From NCBI RefSeq assembly GCF_001556045.1, contig NZ_LSIC01000183.1:60375-124374 (forward strand): a DNA stretch of 64,000 nt. Reading direction: 5' to 3'. The notes beneath the pieces are model-generated. The model did no database searches. It saw nothing but the letters and a program-made list of their open reading frames with translations, and was not told the origin of the DNA. Positions 32,357-40,284 of this stretch are shown here, one piece after another. Within the stretch, counting starts at the first letter, position 1. Every line of letters starts with the position of its first letter. The position numbers and the translations under genes were made by a program. This DNA comes from Bradyrhizobium sp. CCH5-F6. Its GTDB lineage: Bacteria; Pseudomonadota; Alphaproteobacteria; Rhizobiales; Xanthobacteraceae.

Positions 32357-33355
32357 ATGCCCTTCTGGACAACCGAACGTCTTCCGACAAAGGAACAGTT
32401 CACCTATTGGCGAGAAGTCTTGTGCGAGGCGTTCATTACGCTTGATCCAAGACGCCCATGGGAGATTGGGCCGGGATTCGTGGGCAGCGTGTCGGCGAAC
32501 CTGATCTCAGAGGTGAACGTCACAAGTCTGCGGCATGAAGCGCACCTCATTCGTCGTGGTCCAGCGGAAATCAGAAAGCGGCCGCTCGAATATTACTTCG
32601 TAAACATGCAGATCGACGGCGAGGTCTTGGCAGAACAGCGCGGCCGATCGGTGCTCATTGGTCCAAATGAGTTTTACATCGTGGATTCGACTGAGCCCTA
32701 TGATCTCGACTACCGCGGCGCGCCGAGAACGTACTCGTTCAGAATACCCAAGAGAATGCTCGATCCGCTCATCGGCGATCCTTCGTTGGTCACGACGAAG
32801 CGGGTCTCGCGAGAGACCCCGATGGGCTGCCTCGCCGTCGATTATCTGCAGTCGGTTGTAACGCAATCCGATGCCATTCCAAGAGCGGCCGGCAAGTCAG
32901 TTGCCAGCATGATCGCGGAAATGGTCGCCTTGTCGTTCCGCAGTGATGACACGGCCGCGAAGGACATGGTCGATCTGCGCGCTTCCGCTCAGACGGCGTT
33001 GCTCAATTCTATCCTGCGGTTTGTAGACGCCAGCCTACACAATTCCGATCTTTCGGTTCAAACCGTGTGTAGTCGCTTTGGCGTGTCTCCGCGCTACTTG
33101 CACAGAATGTTCGAGAAAACGGGCGCGAGTTTCGGCGAGTATGTCCGTAAGGAAAGGCTGGGGCGATGTGCTGAAGAATTGACGCGTCGGTCAAATGGCT
33201 CGATTGCGGAGATCGCGCTTTCATGCGGTTTCGGTGACATTTCGCATTTCAACCACTGCTTCCGAAAGCAGTTCGGTGTTTCGCCCCGGGAATATCGCTT
33301 CACTCAATATCGGGAGCCGACGCTGGCCCGCGGAGGTCATCCGGCAGACGGTTGA
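32357..33355 (+). CDS. AraC family transcriptional regulator (first of a tandem pair)
   Basis: A 332-residue regulator. The N-terminal half is a cupin-like AraC-binding domain (WREVLCEAFITLDPRR to FYIVDSTEPYDLDY). The C-terminal two helix-turn-helix motifs include LSVQTVCSRFGVSPRYLHRMFE and ISHFNHCFRKQFGVSPREYR. The start ATG at 32357 is behind GGGAGG; an overlapping out-of-frame ATG 5 bases earlier was rejected. It is paralogous to the next gene, with the same length and shared WREVLCEA and DSTEPY motifs. It probably controls the divergent dehydrogenase-like gene and the monooxygenase genes; the effector is unknown. Confidence 0.92.
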   Translation: MPFWTTERLPTKEQFTYWREVLCEAFITLDPRRPWEIGPGFVGSVSANLISEVNVTSLRHEAHLIRRGPAEIRKRPLEYYFVNMQIDGEVLAEQRGRSVLIGPNEFYIVDSTEPYDLDYRGAPRTYSFRIPKRMLDPLIGDPSLVTTKRVSRETPMGCLAVDYLQSVVTQSDAIPRAAGKSVASMIAEMVALSFRSDDTAAKDMVDLRASAQTALLNSILRFVDASLHNSDLSVQTVCSRFGVSPRYLHRMFEKTGASFGEYVRKERLGRCAEELTRRSNGSIAEIALSCGFGDISHFNHCFRKQFGVSPREYRFTQYREPTLARGGHPADG

Positions 33356-33481
33356 TCATGCGCTAAGCAATCATGTCCGGTGCCATCGCAGGAATGACTG
33401 ATCCAGCTCCTGATCAGTCCGCATCAATTCGACCCTGTCTGGTACCTTGTGCATGAACCTTGAGCTCGGGCGCGAGAGGGC

Positions 33482-33496
33482 TGGCATGAGAAATGC
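33482..33496 (+). promoter_or_regulatory. Sigma-54-like promoter before second AraC gene
   Basis: TGGCAT (33482-33487), five bases, ATGC (33493-33496), followed by TTGG. It differs from the RpoN consensus at one base in each element but keeps the invariant GG and GC at the right spacing. Initiation would be near 33508, about 20 bases before the ATG. The resemblance to the element before the first AraC gene supports it. Confidence 0.45.
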
Positions 33497-33528
33497 TTGG
33501 ATATTCCGCAGCCACTCAGGGGACGCGC

Positions 33529-34527
33529 ATGGAGACCTGGACAACGACCAACCTCCCCGAAAGAGACCAGTTCAGCTACTGGCGCGAAGTTCTGTGCGAG
33601 GCATATGTCGCTTTGAATCCAGTCCGAACTGTTACCGCCGGTGGATTCATTGGCCATGTGAAAGCGCAACCGATTTCGGGCATTAACGTCACCACTATCG
33701 CTTCAGAGCGTCAGAAGATCTACCGAGGCCGGGCCGAGATCAGTCGTATGCCCCTCGAGGTGTATTTCCTGAATCTTCAAGTTCGAGGGCAATGCCGCAT
33801 GCAGCAGAAGGGGCGTGCCGCTCTGCTGAATGCCGGAGAGTTTGCGCTCGTCGACTCGACCGAGCCATATCTCAATGATTACTGCAGTGACGACTGGGAG
33901 CAACACTCCTTCCGCATCCCACGCCATCTTCTGCGGCCGTTGCTTAAAGAGCCTGACCGAGCCACCGCGGTCGCGTTCGGCAGCAACGGCGGTATCGAAA
34001 GTGTGACCATCGAATACCTCACATCGATCGCGCGACACGTTGATAACCTGTCCCAAACGGGAACGACGCTGAGCACAAGCATGGTCGAACTCGTCGCACT
34101 TGCTATCGGCGGTAACCTTGCAGCGAACGAACGGGGGAGGGGGACGGCACGACAGGCGCTATGCGCGTCGCTCATCAAGTACGTGGAGGGCAACATCGCC
34201 GACCCCGAGCTCGGTCCAGCCACGGTAGCTGCGCATTTCGGGATCTCGTCCCGGTATCTACACAAGGTCCTCGAGGAAGGCGGGCGGTCTTTTGGTCGTC
34301 TCGTCCTGGAAGGGCGGCTCGATCGATGCGCGAAAGGATTGACGACAAGCGACACACCCATAACCGAGATCGCCATGCGTTGGGGGTTCAATGATCTCTC
34401 GCACTTCAGTCGCACATTCCGGCAGAGATTCGGCAAAAGCCCGAGGACCTACCGAAACGAAGGGGCCCAGAACTTGCGACCTGAGCCCACGTTTCAAAAG
34501 CAATCTGCCGGCCAACGGCCAGCTTGA
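33529..34527 (+). CDS. AraC family transcriptional regulator (second of a tandem pair)
   Basis: A 332-residue paralogue of the preceding gene. It starts METWTTTNLPERDQFSYWREVLCEAYVALNP. The cupin-like effector domain ends near LVDSTEPYLNDY. The C-terminal HTH pair has LGPATVAAHFGISSRYLHKVLE and LSHFSRTFRQRFGKSPRTYR. The ATG at 33529 has AGGGGA about 6 bases upstream; a TTG 12 codons earlier overlaps the putative sigma-54 -12 element and is rejected. Its TGA abuts the flavin reductase stop with no gap (TGATCA). The pair probably arose by tandem duplication and then diverged, possibly sensing different intermediates. Confidence 0.92.
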   Translation: METWTTTNLPERDQFSYWREVLCEAYVALNPVRTVTAGGFIGHVKAQPISGINVTTIASERQKIYRGRAEISRMPLEVYFLNLQVRGQCRMQQKGRAALLNAGEFALVDSTEPYLNDYCSDDWEQHSFRIPRHLLRPLLKEPDRATAVAFGSNGGIESVTIEYLTSIARHVDNLSQTGTTLSTSMVELVALAIGGNLAANERGRGTARQALCASLIKYVEGNIADPELGPATVAAHFGISSRYLHKVLEEGGRSFGRLVLEGRLDRCAKGLTTSDTPITEIAMRWGFNDLSHFSRTFRQRFGKSPRTYRNEGAQNLRPEPTFQKQSAGQRPA

Positions 34528-35058
34528 TCAGGCGGCTCGAACGAGTCGCCGGAAAGTACTGTCCATATAGAGCAGAGCGTCGTCATGACCGTCGGCGATC
34601 CGCACCATATTCACCTCGCCGAGAAAGATGGTGTGGCTTTCATAGGCCAATCGGTGCACGATCTTGCAATCGAACGAAGCAAGCGACGTGGCGAGGATAG
34701 GGGTACCTGAAACAAGCGTCGTCCAGTCACCGGCCTTGAAGCGCTGTTCGCGCAGCGCCGTTTTGCTGAACACGTCGACGAGGTGGAGGTCGCTGGCGGC
34801 AATGAGGTTCACCGCAAAGCTGCCGGACCCGTCGATGACGTCGTGGGCCGATGCCGAGCGGTTTACGCAAATGAGAAGTGTCGGCGGCGTCGTGCTGACC
34901 GAGCTGACGGCAGTCGCAATGAGACCGGCCCGCTTGCCTTCAAAGACGCTCGTGATCAGCGTGACACCCGAAGCAAATCTACGCATTCCCGCTTTGAATT
35001 GTTCAGCCTCGCAGGGGGCGGTGACATTCGTCACCGCCGGTGAGTTACCCGTCGTCAT
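34528..35058 (-). CDS. Flavin reductase family protein (monooxygenase partner)
   Basis: A 176-residue FMN-binding split-barrel protein. It has the family motifs FRRFASGVT-like MRRFASGVTLITS, GLIATAVSSVSTTPPTLLICVNRSASAHD, FAVNLIAASD and the C-terminal HRLAYESHTIFLGEVNMV. Such proteins use NAD(P)H to supply reduced FMN to a partner oxygenase. It begins 8 bases after the NtaA/DszA-type monooxygenase stop, so the two form a two-component system in one operon. Confidence 0.92.
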   Translation of the reverse strand: MTTGNSPAVTNVTAPCEAEQFKAGMRRFASGVTLITSVFEGKRAGLIATAVSSVSTTPPTLLICVNRSASAHDVIDGSGSFAVNLIAASDLHLVDVFSKTALREQRFKAGDWTTLVSGTPILATSLASFDCKIVHRLAYESHTIFLGEVNMVRIADGHDDALLYMDSTFRRLVRAA

Positions 35059-35066
35059 TGTTGCAC

Positions 35067-36485
35067 CTAGACCCTTTCCTTGGCCCAGGCCACGCCGGTA
35101 CCACCCGAGCTGGTCTCGGCGGCGCGTTTGAAGGCGCCGCGGTACCTGGACGCGGGATGCCGTTCGTTGAGCCGGCCTCCGCTGCCTGGGAACATCTTTT
35201 CGCGAAGCGATCCGGGGGCATATTCCTTTTGGGCCAAACCGCGCTTCTGCAGGACCGGCATGACGTGCTCGATGAACTCCCGGTAAGAGCCGGGGAAATA
35301 TTGGCAGATCATGTTGACGCCATCGATACCCGCGTCTTGCCAGGCTTCGAGCTGGTCTGCGATGCTTTCGGGGGTGCCCACCATGCGGCTGTTGTATGAA
35401 AGCGCGTATGCGAGGTCTTTTACGCGGGCCTTCTTGCCGGGGTTGCTTGCTTCGAACATGGTAATGAAGCCGCGTAGACCGTCGACCTGAGCCTCTTCGA
35501 TCGGCATTTCCTTATCCATCGCGCCGAGATCGATGCTGAGGTCCCGACTGATATGCGCCGCGAGTCCATCGTAGCTGACGCCCTGGTCGATTTCTTCCGA
35601 TTTGCGCCATGCTTCCTCTTCCGTGCTGCCGACCACGAACGAGAAACCCTGAATGAACTTCAGATCGTCCGGATTGCGGCCGTGGGTTTGAGCAATGGCG
35701 CGCGTTGACGCGATGCCCTTGCGGGCGCCTTCGATCGTCGGATAGAGAATGAACGTACCCTCGGCATTGCGGGCTGCGAAAGACTGGCCCACCGGGGAGG
35801 ATCCCGCCTGGTAGAGCACGGGCGTTCGCTGCGCGGACGGTGAGCACAGGTGCGGACCAAGTACGCGATACCGCTCGCCCGAGTGATAAATGCGATGAAT
35901 CTTCTCGGCGTCGGCATAGACGCCGTTCAGCCGGTCACCCAGGACCGCGCCCTCGTCCCAAGAGCCCTCCCAGAGCTTGTAGACGACGTCCATGTACTCG
36001 TCGGCCCACTTGTAGCGGTCGTCGTGCGGGACGATTTCATTGAAGCCGAAGTTCTGCGCCGCGTTATGGCTGACGCTGGTGACGATATTCCAGCCGATGC
36101 GTCCGTTGCTGAGATGGTCGAGCGTTGACAGGCGGCGCGCAAAACTGAACGGATGCTCCGACATGATCGAGCTGGTGAAGGTCAGGCCGAGGTTCTCGGT
36201 AACGCCGACAAGCGCGGCGCAGAGCGCGCCCGAGTCGTTGCAGGGGATCTGAAGACCCTCCTTGATGTAGGTGTCCCAGGACCCTTTGTACGCTGGGTCG
36301 ATGCCGATGACGTCGGCCAAGAACAGCGCGTCGAATTTGCCTTTCTCGAGTAGGGCCGTGAGCTCTTTCCAGGTCTCCAGCTTGTCAAAATGCATCTGCG
36401 TGCTGTCGGGATGACGCCACAGGCCGTGGTAAATGTGGGATACCACGTTCATCGAGAAGCAATTGAAAATGAGACGTTTTCTCAT
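35067..36485 (-). CDS. LLM-class flavin-dependent monooxygenase, NtaA/SnaA/DszA family
   Basis: A 472-residue TIM-barrel enzyme. It begins MRKRLIFNCFSMNVVSH and has the family signatures FLADVIGIDPAYKGSW, HPFSFARRLSTLDHLSNGRIGWNIVTS, NFGFNEIVPHDDRYKWADEYMDVVYKLWEGSW and VLYQAGSSPVGQSFAARNAEG. Known members hydroxylate nitrilotriacetate, EDTA, dibenzothiophene sulfone or pristinamycin intermediates using FMNH2. GGGAG lies 6 bases before the ATG at 36485; the frame is open 15 codons upstream without support. It is transcribed with the flavin reductase. Substrate unknown. Confidence 0.93.
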   Translation of the reverse strand: MRKRLIFNCFSMNVVSHIYHGLWRHPDSTQMHFDKLETWKELTALLEKGKFDALFLADVIGIDPAYKGSWDTYIKEGLQIPCNDSGALCAALVGVTENLGLTFTSSIMSEHPFSFARRLSTLDHLSNGRIGWNIVTSVSHNAAQNFGFNEIVPHDDRYKWADEYMDVVYKLWEGSWDEGAVLGDRLNGVYADAEKIHRIYHSGERYRVLGPHLCSPSAQRTPVLYQAGSSPVGQSFAARNAEGTFILYPTIEGARKGIASTRAIAQTHGRNPDDLKFIQGFSFVVGSTEEEAWRKSEEIDQGVSYDGLAAHISRDLSIDLGAMDKEMPIEEAQVDGLRGFITMFEASNPGKKARVKDLAYALSYNSRMVGTPESIADQLEAWQDAGIDGVNMICQYFPGSYREFIEHVMPVLQKRGLAQKEYAPGSLREKMFPGSGGRLNERHPASRYRGAFKRAAETSSGGTGVAWAKERV

Positions 36486-36774
36486 GTTATCTCCCATGAT
36501 TGCGAGTACGTCCGGGGGACGTGACGGCATGAGAGGCTATCTGCGGAGCTGCATCGGTTCTTGCTTGCCAGGGGCCAGCAATTTGTCTCAGAAGGAACAA
36601 TCGAGGGGGCTTCGAGGCCCAGCTTGAGAGAGTCGCTCTCAGCACCGTCGTTCAGGTCGTCTTTTTCGATGCGCCCGCTTTGCCTGGTGCTCGGCACAAG
36701 TCCGGAATGACAATGGGGAGCCTGGGAATGGGGGGGTTAGCACTCCCTTAACCAACCTGTCCCATCTTCCCAAG
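36486..36774. other. Divergent intergenic region, right edge of the putative island
   Basis: About 290 bases between the monooxygenase and ftsB. On the minus strand, TGGCCC-N5-AAGC at 36563-36577 keeps the GG and GC of a sigma-54 promoter with correct spacing but is otherwise degenerate. A TTAG-N7-TTAA lies close to ftsB. No integrase, att repeat or tRNA end is visible. Confidence 0.35.
36737..36751 (+). promoter_or_regulatory. CtrA-like site before ftsB
   Basis: TTAG (36737-36740), seven bases, TTAA (36748-36751), followed by CC. This is one mismatch from the CtrA cell-cycle regulator consensus TTAA-N7-TTAA and sits 24 bases before the ftsB ATG. A single short degenerate site could occur by chance. 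Confidence 0.35.
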
Positions 36775-37092
36775 ATGGTCTCGCGCGCGCGCCTGAAATC
36801 GATCCTGACCGGTCTTGCCCTCTATGCGATGGCGGCGGCCATCGTCGGCTATTTCGGCGTCAACGCCTACACCGGCAAATACGGCCTCAACGCCCGCCAG
36901 GAACTCGACCAGGAGATCATCGCGCTGACCAGCGAGCTGGCCCAGCTCAAGCGTGAGCGCGCCAGGAGCGAGCAGCGGGTATCGCTGCTGCGATCCGAGA
37001 AGATCGATCCCGATATGCTGGACGAGCGGGCGCGCTTCCAGCTCGACTACGTCAATCCGCGCGATCTCGTTCGGATGGTCCCGGCGCGCTAG
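36775..37092 (+). CDS. ftsB: Cell division protein FtsB (septum formation initiator family)
   Basis: A 105-residue bitopic protein. A short cytoplasmic start is followed by a membrane helix near residues 11-30 (LTGLALYAMAAAIVGYFGV). A coiled coil follows (ELDQEIIALTSELAQLKRERARSEQRVSLL), then the C-terminal DPDMLDERARFQLDYVNPRDLV typical of alphaproteobacterial FtsB/DivIC. It bridges FtsL and FtsQ at the divisome. In this lineage it normally lies between eno and pdhA, so its position here supports an insertion upstream. Confidence 0.93.
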   Translation: MVSRARLKSILTGLALYAMAAAIVGYFGVNAYTGKYGLNARQELDQEIIALTSELAQLKRERARSEQRVSLLRSEKIDPDMLDERARFQLDYVNPRDLVRMVPAR

Positions 37093-37298
37093 CGCATCCG
37101 CAGCTTTCGAAAGCGGCACCGCAAGCCGCTGCCGAGACCGACATGCGTGTCTCAATTCCAGCGAAAGTCGTAGGCGTGGAACCGGACGGTCGGCTTGACG
37201 GCCGCGCCGTAACGGGCTCATGGCTTCCGTGCCCTTGTTGACGCAGATCAACCGGGCAACGCCGGCACTTTCTAGACTGCCATCCGGAGGAAACAGTG

Positions 37299-38258
37299 AT
37301 GAATGGGTCAACGCCCCGGCATCACGCGGCCCGCGTCGAGGCCGCCATTGCGTCAGGCCAGGCGGCTAGGTCCGCGCTCGTGGCCTCATGGCGTCGTTCC
37401 TCCAGATTGCATCATCTTGATCCCGGCGGCCGCGCCGCGCCGATGCGGCTGACAGAAGCCGAACTGCACCAGGCGCGCGAACGTGTCGCGCCGCTTCTGG
37501 CCGCGGCGCAAGGCGCGATGGACCGGCTGTATCAGGCCGTCGGCGCCGCGGGCTGCTGCGTGCTGCTCGCCGACGGCGATGGCGTGCCGGTCGATCGCCG
37601 CGGCACGGTGGCGGATGACGCGACGTTTCAGTCCTGGGGATTGTGGACCGGCGCCCTTTGGAGCGAGGCGCACGAGGGCACCAACGGCATCGGCACCTGC
37701 CTCGTCGAGCAACGACCGCTGACGATCGATCGTGACCAGCATTTCTTTGCCCGCAACACCTTTCTGAGTTGCACCGCCGTTCCGATCTACGACCACGAGG
37801 CGGCGCTCGCGGGCGTGCTCGACGTCTCCTCCTGCCGTGCCGACCGCACCGACGCCTTTGCCAGCCTGATCGCGCTCGCGGCGGGCGAGGCGGCCAGACG
37901 TATCGAGGCCGACCTGTTTCGAAAGGCGTTCACCCATGCCCGCATCGTCCTGACGCAAGCCGCGGACGGAAGTTGCGGCGGCCTCGTTGCGGTCGACGCC
38001 GACGATCTCGTGATCGGCGCGACCCGCTCCGCCCGGATGGCGCTCGGAATCGCGCCCGGCCGGACCTTGCAGCCGGTGCCTGCCGCCGACCTCCTCGGCG
38101 GCGATGCCGAACGCGATCACCTGGCCGGCGGCCAGCGCGCGGTGCTGCAACGCGCGCTGCTGCGCGCCGGCGGCAACGTCTCGGCAGCCGCCAAGGCCCT
38201 CGGCGTCAGCCGCGCGACGCTGCACAGGAAGCTCAGGCGGTTCGAGATCAAGCACTGA
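37299..38258 (+). CDS. GAF-domain regulator with Fis-type HTH (AcoR-like, no AAA+ domain)
   Basis: A 319-residue protein resembling both ends of AcoR. The N terminus (SWRRSSRLHHLDP) and a GAF-like sensor (about 60-200, EGTNGIGTCLVEQRPLTI, HFFARNTFLSCTAVPIYD) match acetoin/alcohol-responsive activators. The C terminus has a Fis-type HTH (GNVSAAAKALGVSRATLHRKL). The central AAA+ sigma-54 activation domain with GAFTGA is absent. It therefore cannot drive sigma-54 promoters by the usual mechanism. GGAGG lies 8 bases before the ATG; a GTG one codon upstream is also possible. It precedes an aldehyde dehydrogenase that is its likely target. Confidence 0.85.
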   Translation: MNGSTPRHHAARVEAAIASGQAARSALVASWRRSSRLHHLDPGGRAAPMRLTEAELHQARERVAPLLAAAQGAMDRLYQAVGAAGCCVLLADGDGVPVDRRGTVADDATFQSWGLWTGALWSEAHEGTNGIGTCLVEQRPLTIDRDQHFFARNTFLSCTAVPIYDHEAALAGVLDVSSCRADRTDAFASLIALAAGEAARRIEADLFRKAFTHARIVLTQAADGSCGGLVAVDADDLVIGATRSARMALGIAPGRTLQPVPAADLLGGDAERDHLAGGQRAVLQRALLRAGGNVSAAAKALGVSRATLHRKLRRFEIKH

Positions 38259-38278
38259 GCCGGGCCTGCCCCTCGGCC

Positions 38279-38362
38279 GTCATTGCGAGGAGCGAAGCGA
38301 CGAAGCAATCCAGAATCGTTTCGAGGAGAGTTTCTGGATTGCTTCGCTGCGCTCGCAATGAC
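38279..38362. repeat. Interspersed palindromic element (bradyrhizobial type)
   Basis: Left arm GTCATTGCGAG...GCAATCCAGAA (38279-38315) pairs with right arm TTCTGGATTGC...CGCAATGAC (38332-38362), giving a long hairpin with imperfections in the middle. The sequence is of the kind repeated many times between genes in Bradyrhizobium and Rhodopseudomonas, as I recall. It lies just after the GAF regulator and may serve as its 3' hairpin. A truncated copy occurs at 46597. Confidence 0.75.
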
Positions 38363-38409
38363 GTGAGGAAGCTGCGACCGCCAAAATCTCGTACTGCCTC
38401 CTGCGCAAC

Positions 38410-38427
38410 TGTCGCAGAACTGCGACA
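38410..38427. promoter_or_regulatory. Perfect palindrome upstream of aldehyde dehydrogenase
   Basis: TGTCGCAG-AA-CTGCGACA is an exact 8-base inverted repeat with two central bases, about 110 bases before the aldehyde dehydrogenase ATG. TGT-N12-ACA-type palindromes are the kind of site bound by Fis-type HTH dimers of the AcoR group. It is the best candidate operator for the GAF regulator encoded just upstream. No convincing -24/-12 promoter was found here. Confidence 0.55.
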
Positions 38428-38536
38428 GGTCCGCTCCACCATCGCTCCTGGCCGGGCTGACAGAAATCACCTCCCGCATCATCGTCGGCGCAAGTCGTGA
38501 ACACACGACGACAAACGCAAACATCGGGAGTGAGCA

Positions 38537-40054
38537 ATGAACAAGGTGGAATTCCTCAGCGTCACCAAGGTTCCCTTCGCCGAACGCTACGACAATTTCA
38601 TCGGCGGTAAATTCGTCGCGCCGATCTCCGGCAAGTATTTCGACAATGCCTCGCCGGTGACTGGCCAAGTCGTCTGCAAGATCGCGCGGTCCGACGCGCA
38701 GGACGTCGAGGCGGCGCTCGACGCGGCGCATGCCGCCAAGGCCGCCTGGGGCCGCACCAGCGTTGCCGAGCGTGCCGCGATCCTGAACCGGATCGCCGAC
38801 CGGATGGAAGACAATCTCGAGCGCCTCGCCATCGCCGAGACCTGGGACAACGGCAAGCCGATCCGCGAGACGCGTGCTGCCGACCTGCCGCTCGCGATCG
38901 ATCATTTCCGCTACTTCGCCGGAGTCGTGCGCGCGCAGGAAGGCTCGATCGGCGAGATCGATCACGACACCATCGCCTATCATTTCCACGAGCCGCTCGG
39001 CGTGGTCGGCCAGATCATCCCCTGGAACTTCCCGCTGCTGATGGCCTGCTGGAAGCTCGCCCCCGCGCTCGCCGCGGGCAATTGCGTGGTGCTCAAGCCG
39101 GCCGAGCAGACCCCGGCCTCGATCATGGTGTGGGCCGAGATCATTGCCGACATCCTGCCGCCCGGTGTTCTCAACATCGTGAACGGCTTTGGTCTCGAAG
39201 CCGGCAAGCCGCTCGCGTCCAGCCCGCGCATCGCCAAGATCGCCTTCACCGGCGAGACGTCGACGGGGCGGCTGATCATGCAGTACGCCAGCCAGAACCT
39301 CATTCCGGTCACCTTGGAGCTCGGCGGCAAGTCGCCGAACATCTTCTTCAAGGACGTCATCGCCGAAGACGACGATTTCTTCGACAAGGCGATCGAAGGC
39401 TTCGTGATGTTCGCGCTGAACCAGGGCGAGGTCTGTACCTGTCCGAGCCGGGCGCTGGTGCACGCCGACATCTATGATCGCTTCATGGAGCGGGCGCTGA
39501 AGCGCGTCGCCGCGATCAAGCAGGGCGATCCGCGCGATCCCACGACGATGATCGGCGCACAGGCATCTGGTGAGCAGCTGTCCAAGATCCTCTCCTATAT
39601 CGACATCGGCAAGCAGGAGGGCGCCAAGGTGCTCGCGGGCGGCGGCCGCGCCGAGCTCGCGGGCGATCTCGCCGGCGGCTTCTACGTCCAGCCGACCGTG
39701 TTCGAGGGCCACAACAAGATGCGAATCTTCCAGGAGGAGATCTTCGGCCCCGTCGTCTCGGTCACGACCTTCAGGTCCGACGACGAGGCGCTCGCGATCG
39801 CCAACGACACGCTCTACGGTCTCGGGGCCGGCGTCTGGAGCCGCGATGCCAATCGCTGCTACCGCTTCGGCCGGGCGATCCAGGCGGGCCGGGTCTGGAC
39901 CAACTGCTACCACGCCTATCCCGCGCATGCGGCCTTCGGCGGCTACAAGCAGTCGGGCGTCGGGCGCGAGACCCACAAGATGATGCTCGATCACTACCAG
40001 CAGACCAAGAATCTCCTGGTCAGCTACAGCCCGAAGAAGCTCGGTTTCTTCTGA
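38537..40054 (+). CDS. NAD-dependent aldehyde dehydrogenase (AcoD/ExaC-like)
   Basis: A 505-residue tetrameric-type aldehyde dehydrogenase. Motifs are [85 protein letters not shown] with the catalytic Glu, [11 protein letters not shown] with the nucleophile Cys, and [10 protein letters not shown]. The extra Cys pair around the nucleophile and the [23 protein letters not shown] end fit acetaldehyde dehydrogenases linked to acetoin or ethanol use. GGGAG precedes the ATG. It is probably controlled by the GAF-Fis regulator. Confidence 0.93.
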   Translation: MNKVEFLSVTKVPFAERYDNFIGGKFVAPISGKYFDNASPVTGQVVCKIARSDAQDVEAALDAAHAAKAAWGRTSVAERAAILNRIADRMEDNLERLAIAETWDNGKPIRETRAADLPLAIDHFRYFAGVVRAQEGSIGEIDHDTIAYHFHEPLGVVGQIIPWNFPLLMACWKLAPALAAGNCVVLKPAEQTPASIMVWAEIIADILPPGVLNIVNGFGLEAGKPLASSPRIAKIAFTGETSTGRLIMQYASQNLIPVTLELGGKSPNIFFKDVIAEDDDFFDKAIEGFVMFALNQGEVCTCPSRALVHADIYDRFMERALKRVAAIKQGDPRDPTTMIGAQASGEQLSKILSYIDIGKQEGAKVLAGGGRAELAGDLAGGFYVQPTVFEGHNKMRIFQEEIFGPVVSVTTFRSDDEALAIANDTLYGLGAGVWSRDANRCYRFGRAIQAGRVWTNCYHAYPAHAAFGGYKQSGVGRETHKMMLDHYQQTKNLLVSYSPKKLGFF

Positions 40055-40064
40055 TCGGGTGGCC

Positions 40065-40094
40065 GGAGCGGGCGGCGCCATCGCCGTCCGCTCC
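40065..40094 (+). terminator. Hairpin after aldehyde dehydrogenase
   Basis: GGAGCGG (40065-40071) pairs with CCGCTCC (40088-40094), with further pairing GGCG/CGCC inside, 10 bases after the stop. There is no T run, so intrinsic termination is uncertain. Confidence 0.4.
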
Positions 40095-40284
40095 GATCCG
40101 GTCGCGAATCTGCGCGCGCCACGGCGAGCAAAGATTTGTTGCCCAATCGGCGGCAAAGATTTTCCAAAATTACGATCAGGTTGCAGTGCGGCATAATGAA
40201 TGTCGTGCCATGCCGCCGCGGTGCTTTCCAACGGTGTTTGACTTGGGTTAGAGAGGGCGAAGTTTTCTCTGACCCGGAATTCCC

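Noticed and set aside
30566..36774. Integrase-flanked genomic island with att sites
   Set aside because: No integrase, tRNA end or direct repeat was found at either edge; insertion is argued only from composition and synteny.
38363..38536. Sigma-54 promoter before the aldehyde dehydrogenase
   Set aside because: TGGCCGGGCTGACAG lacks the -12 GC element, and the adjacent regulator has no AAA+ domain.
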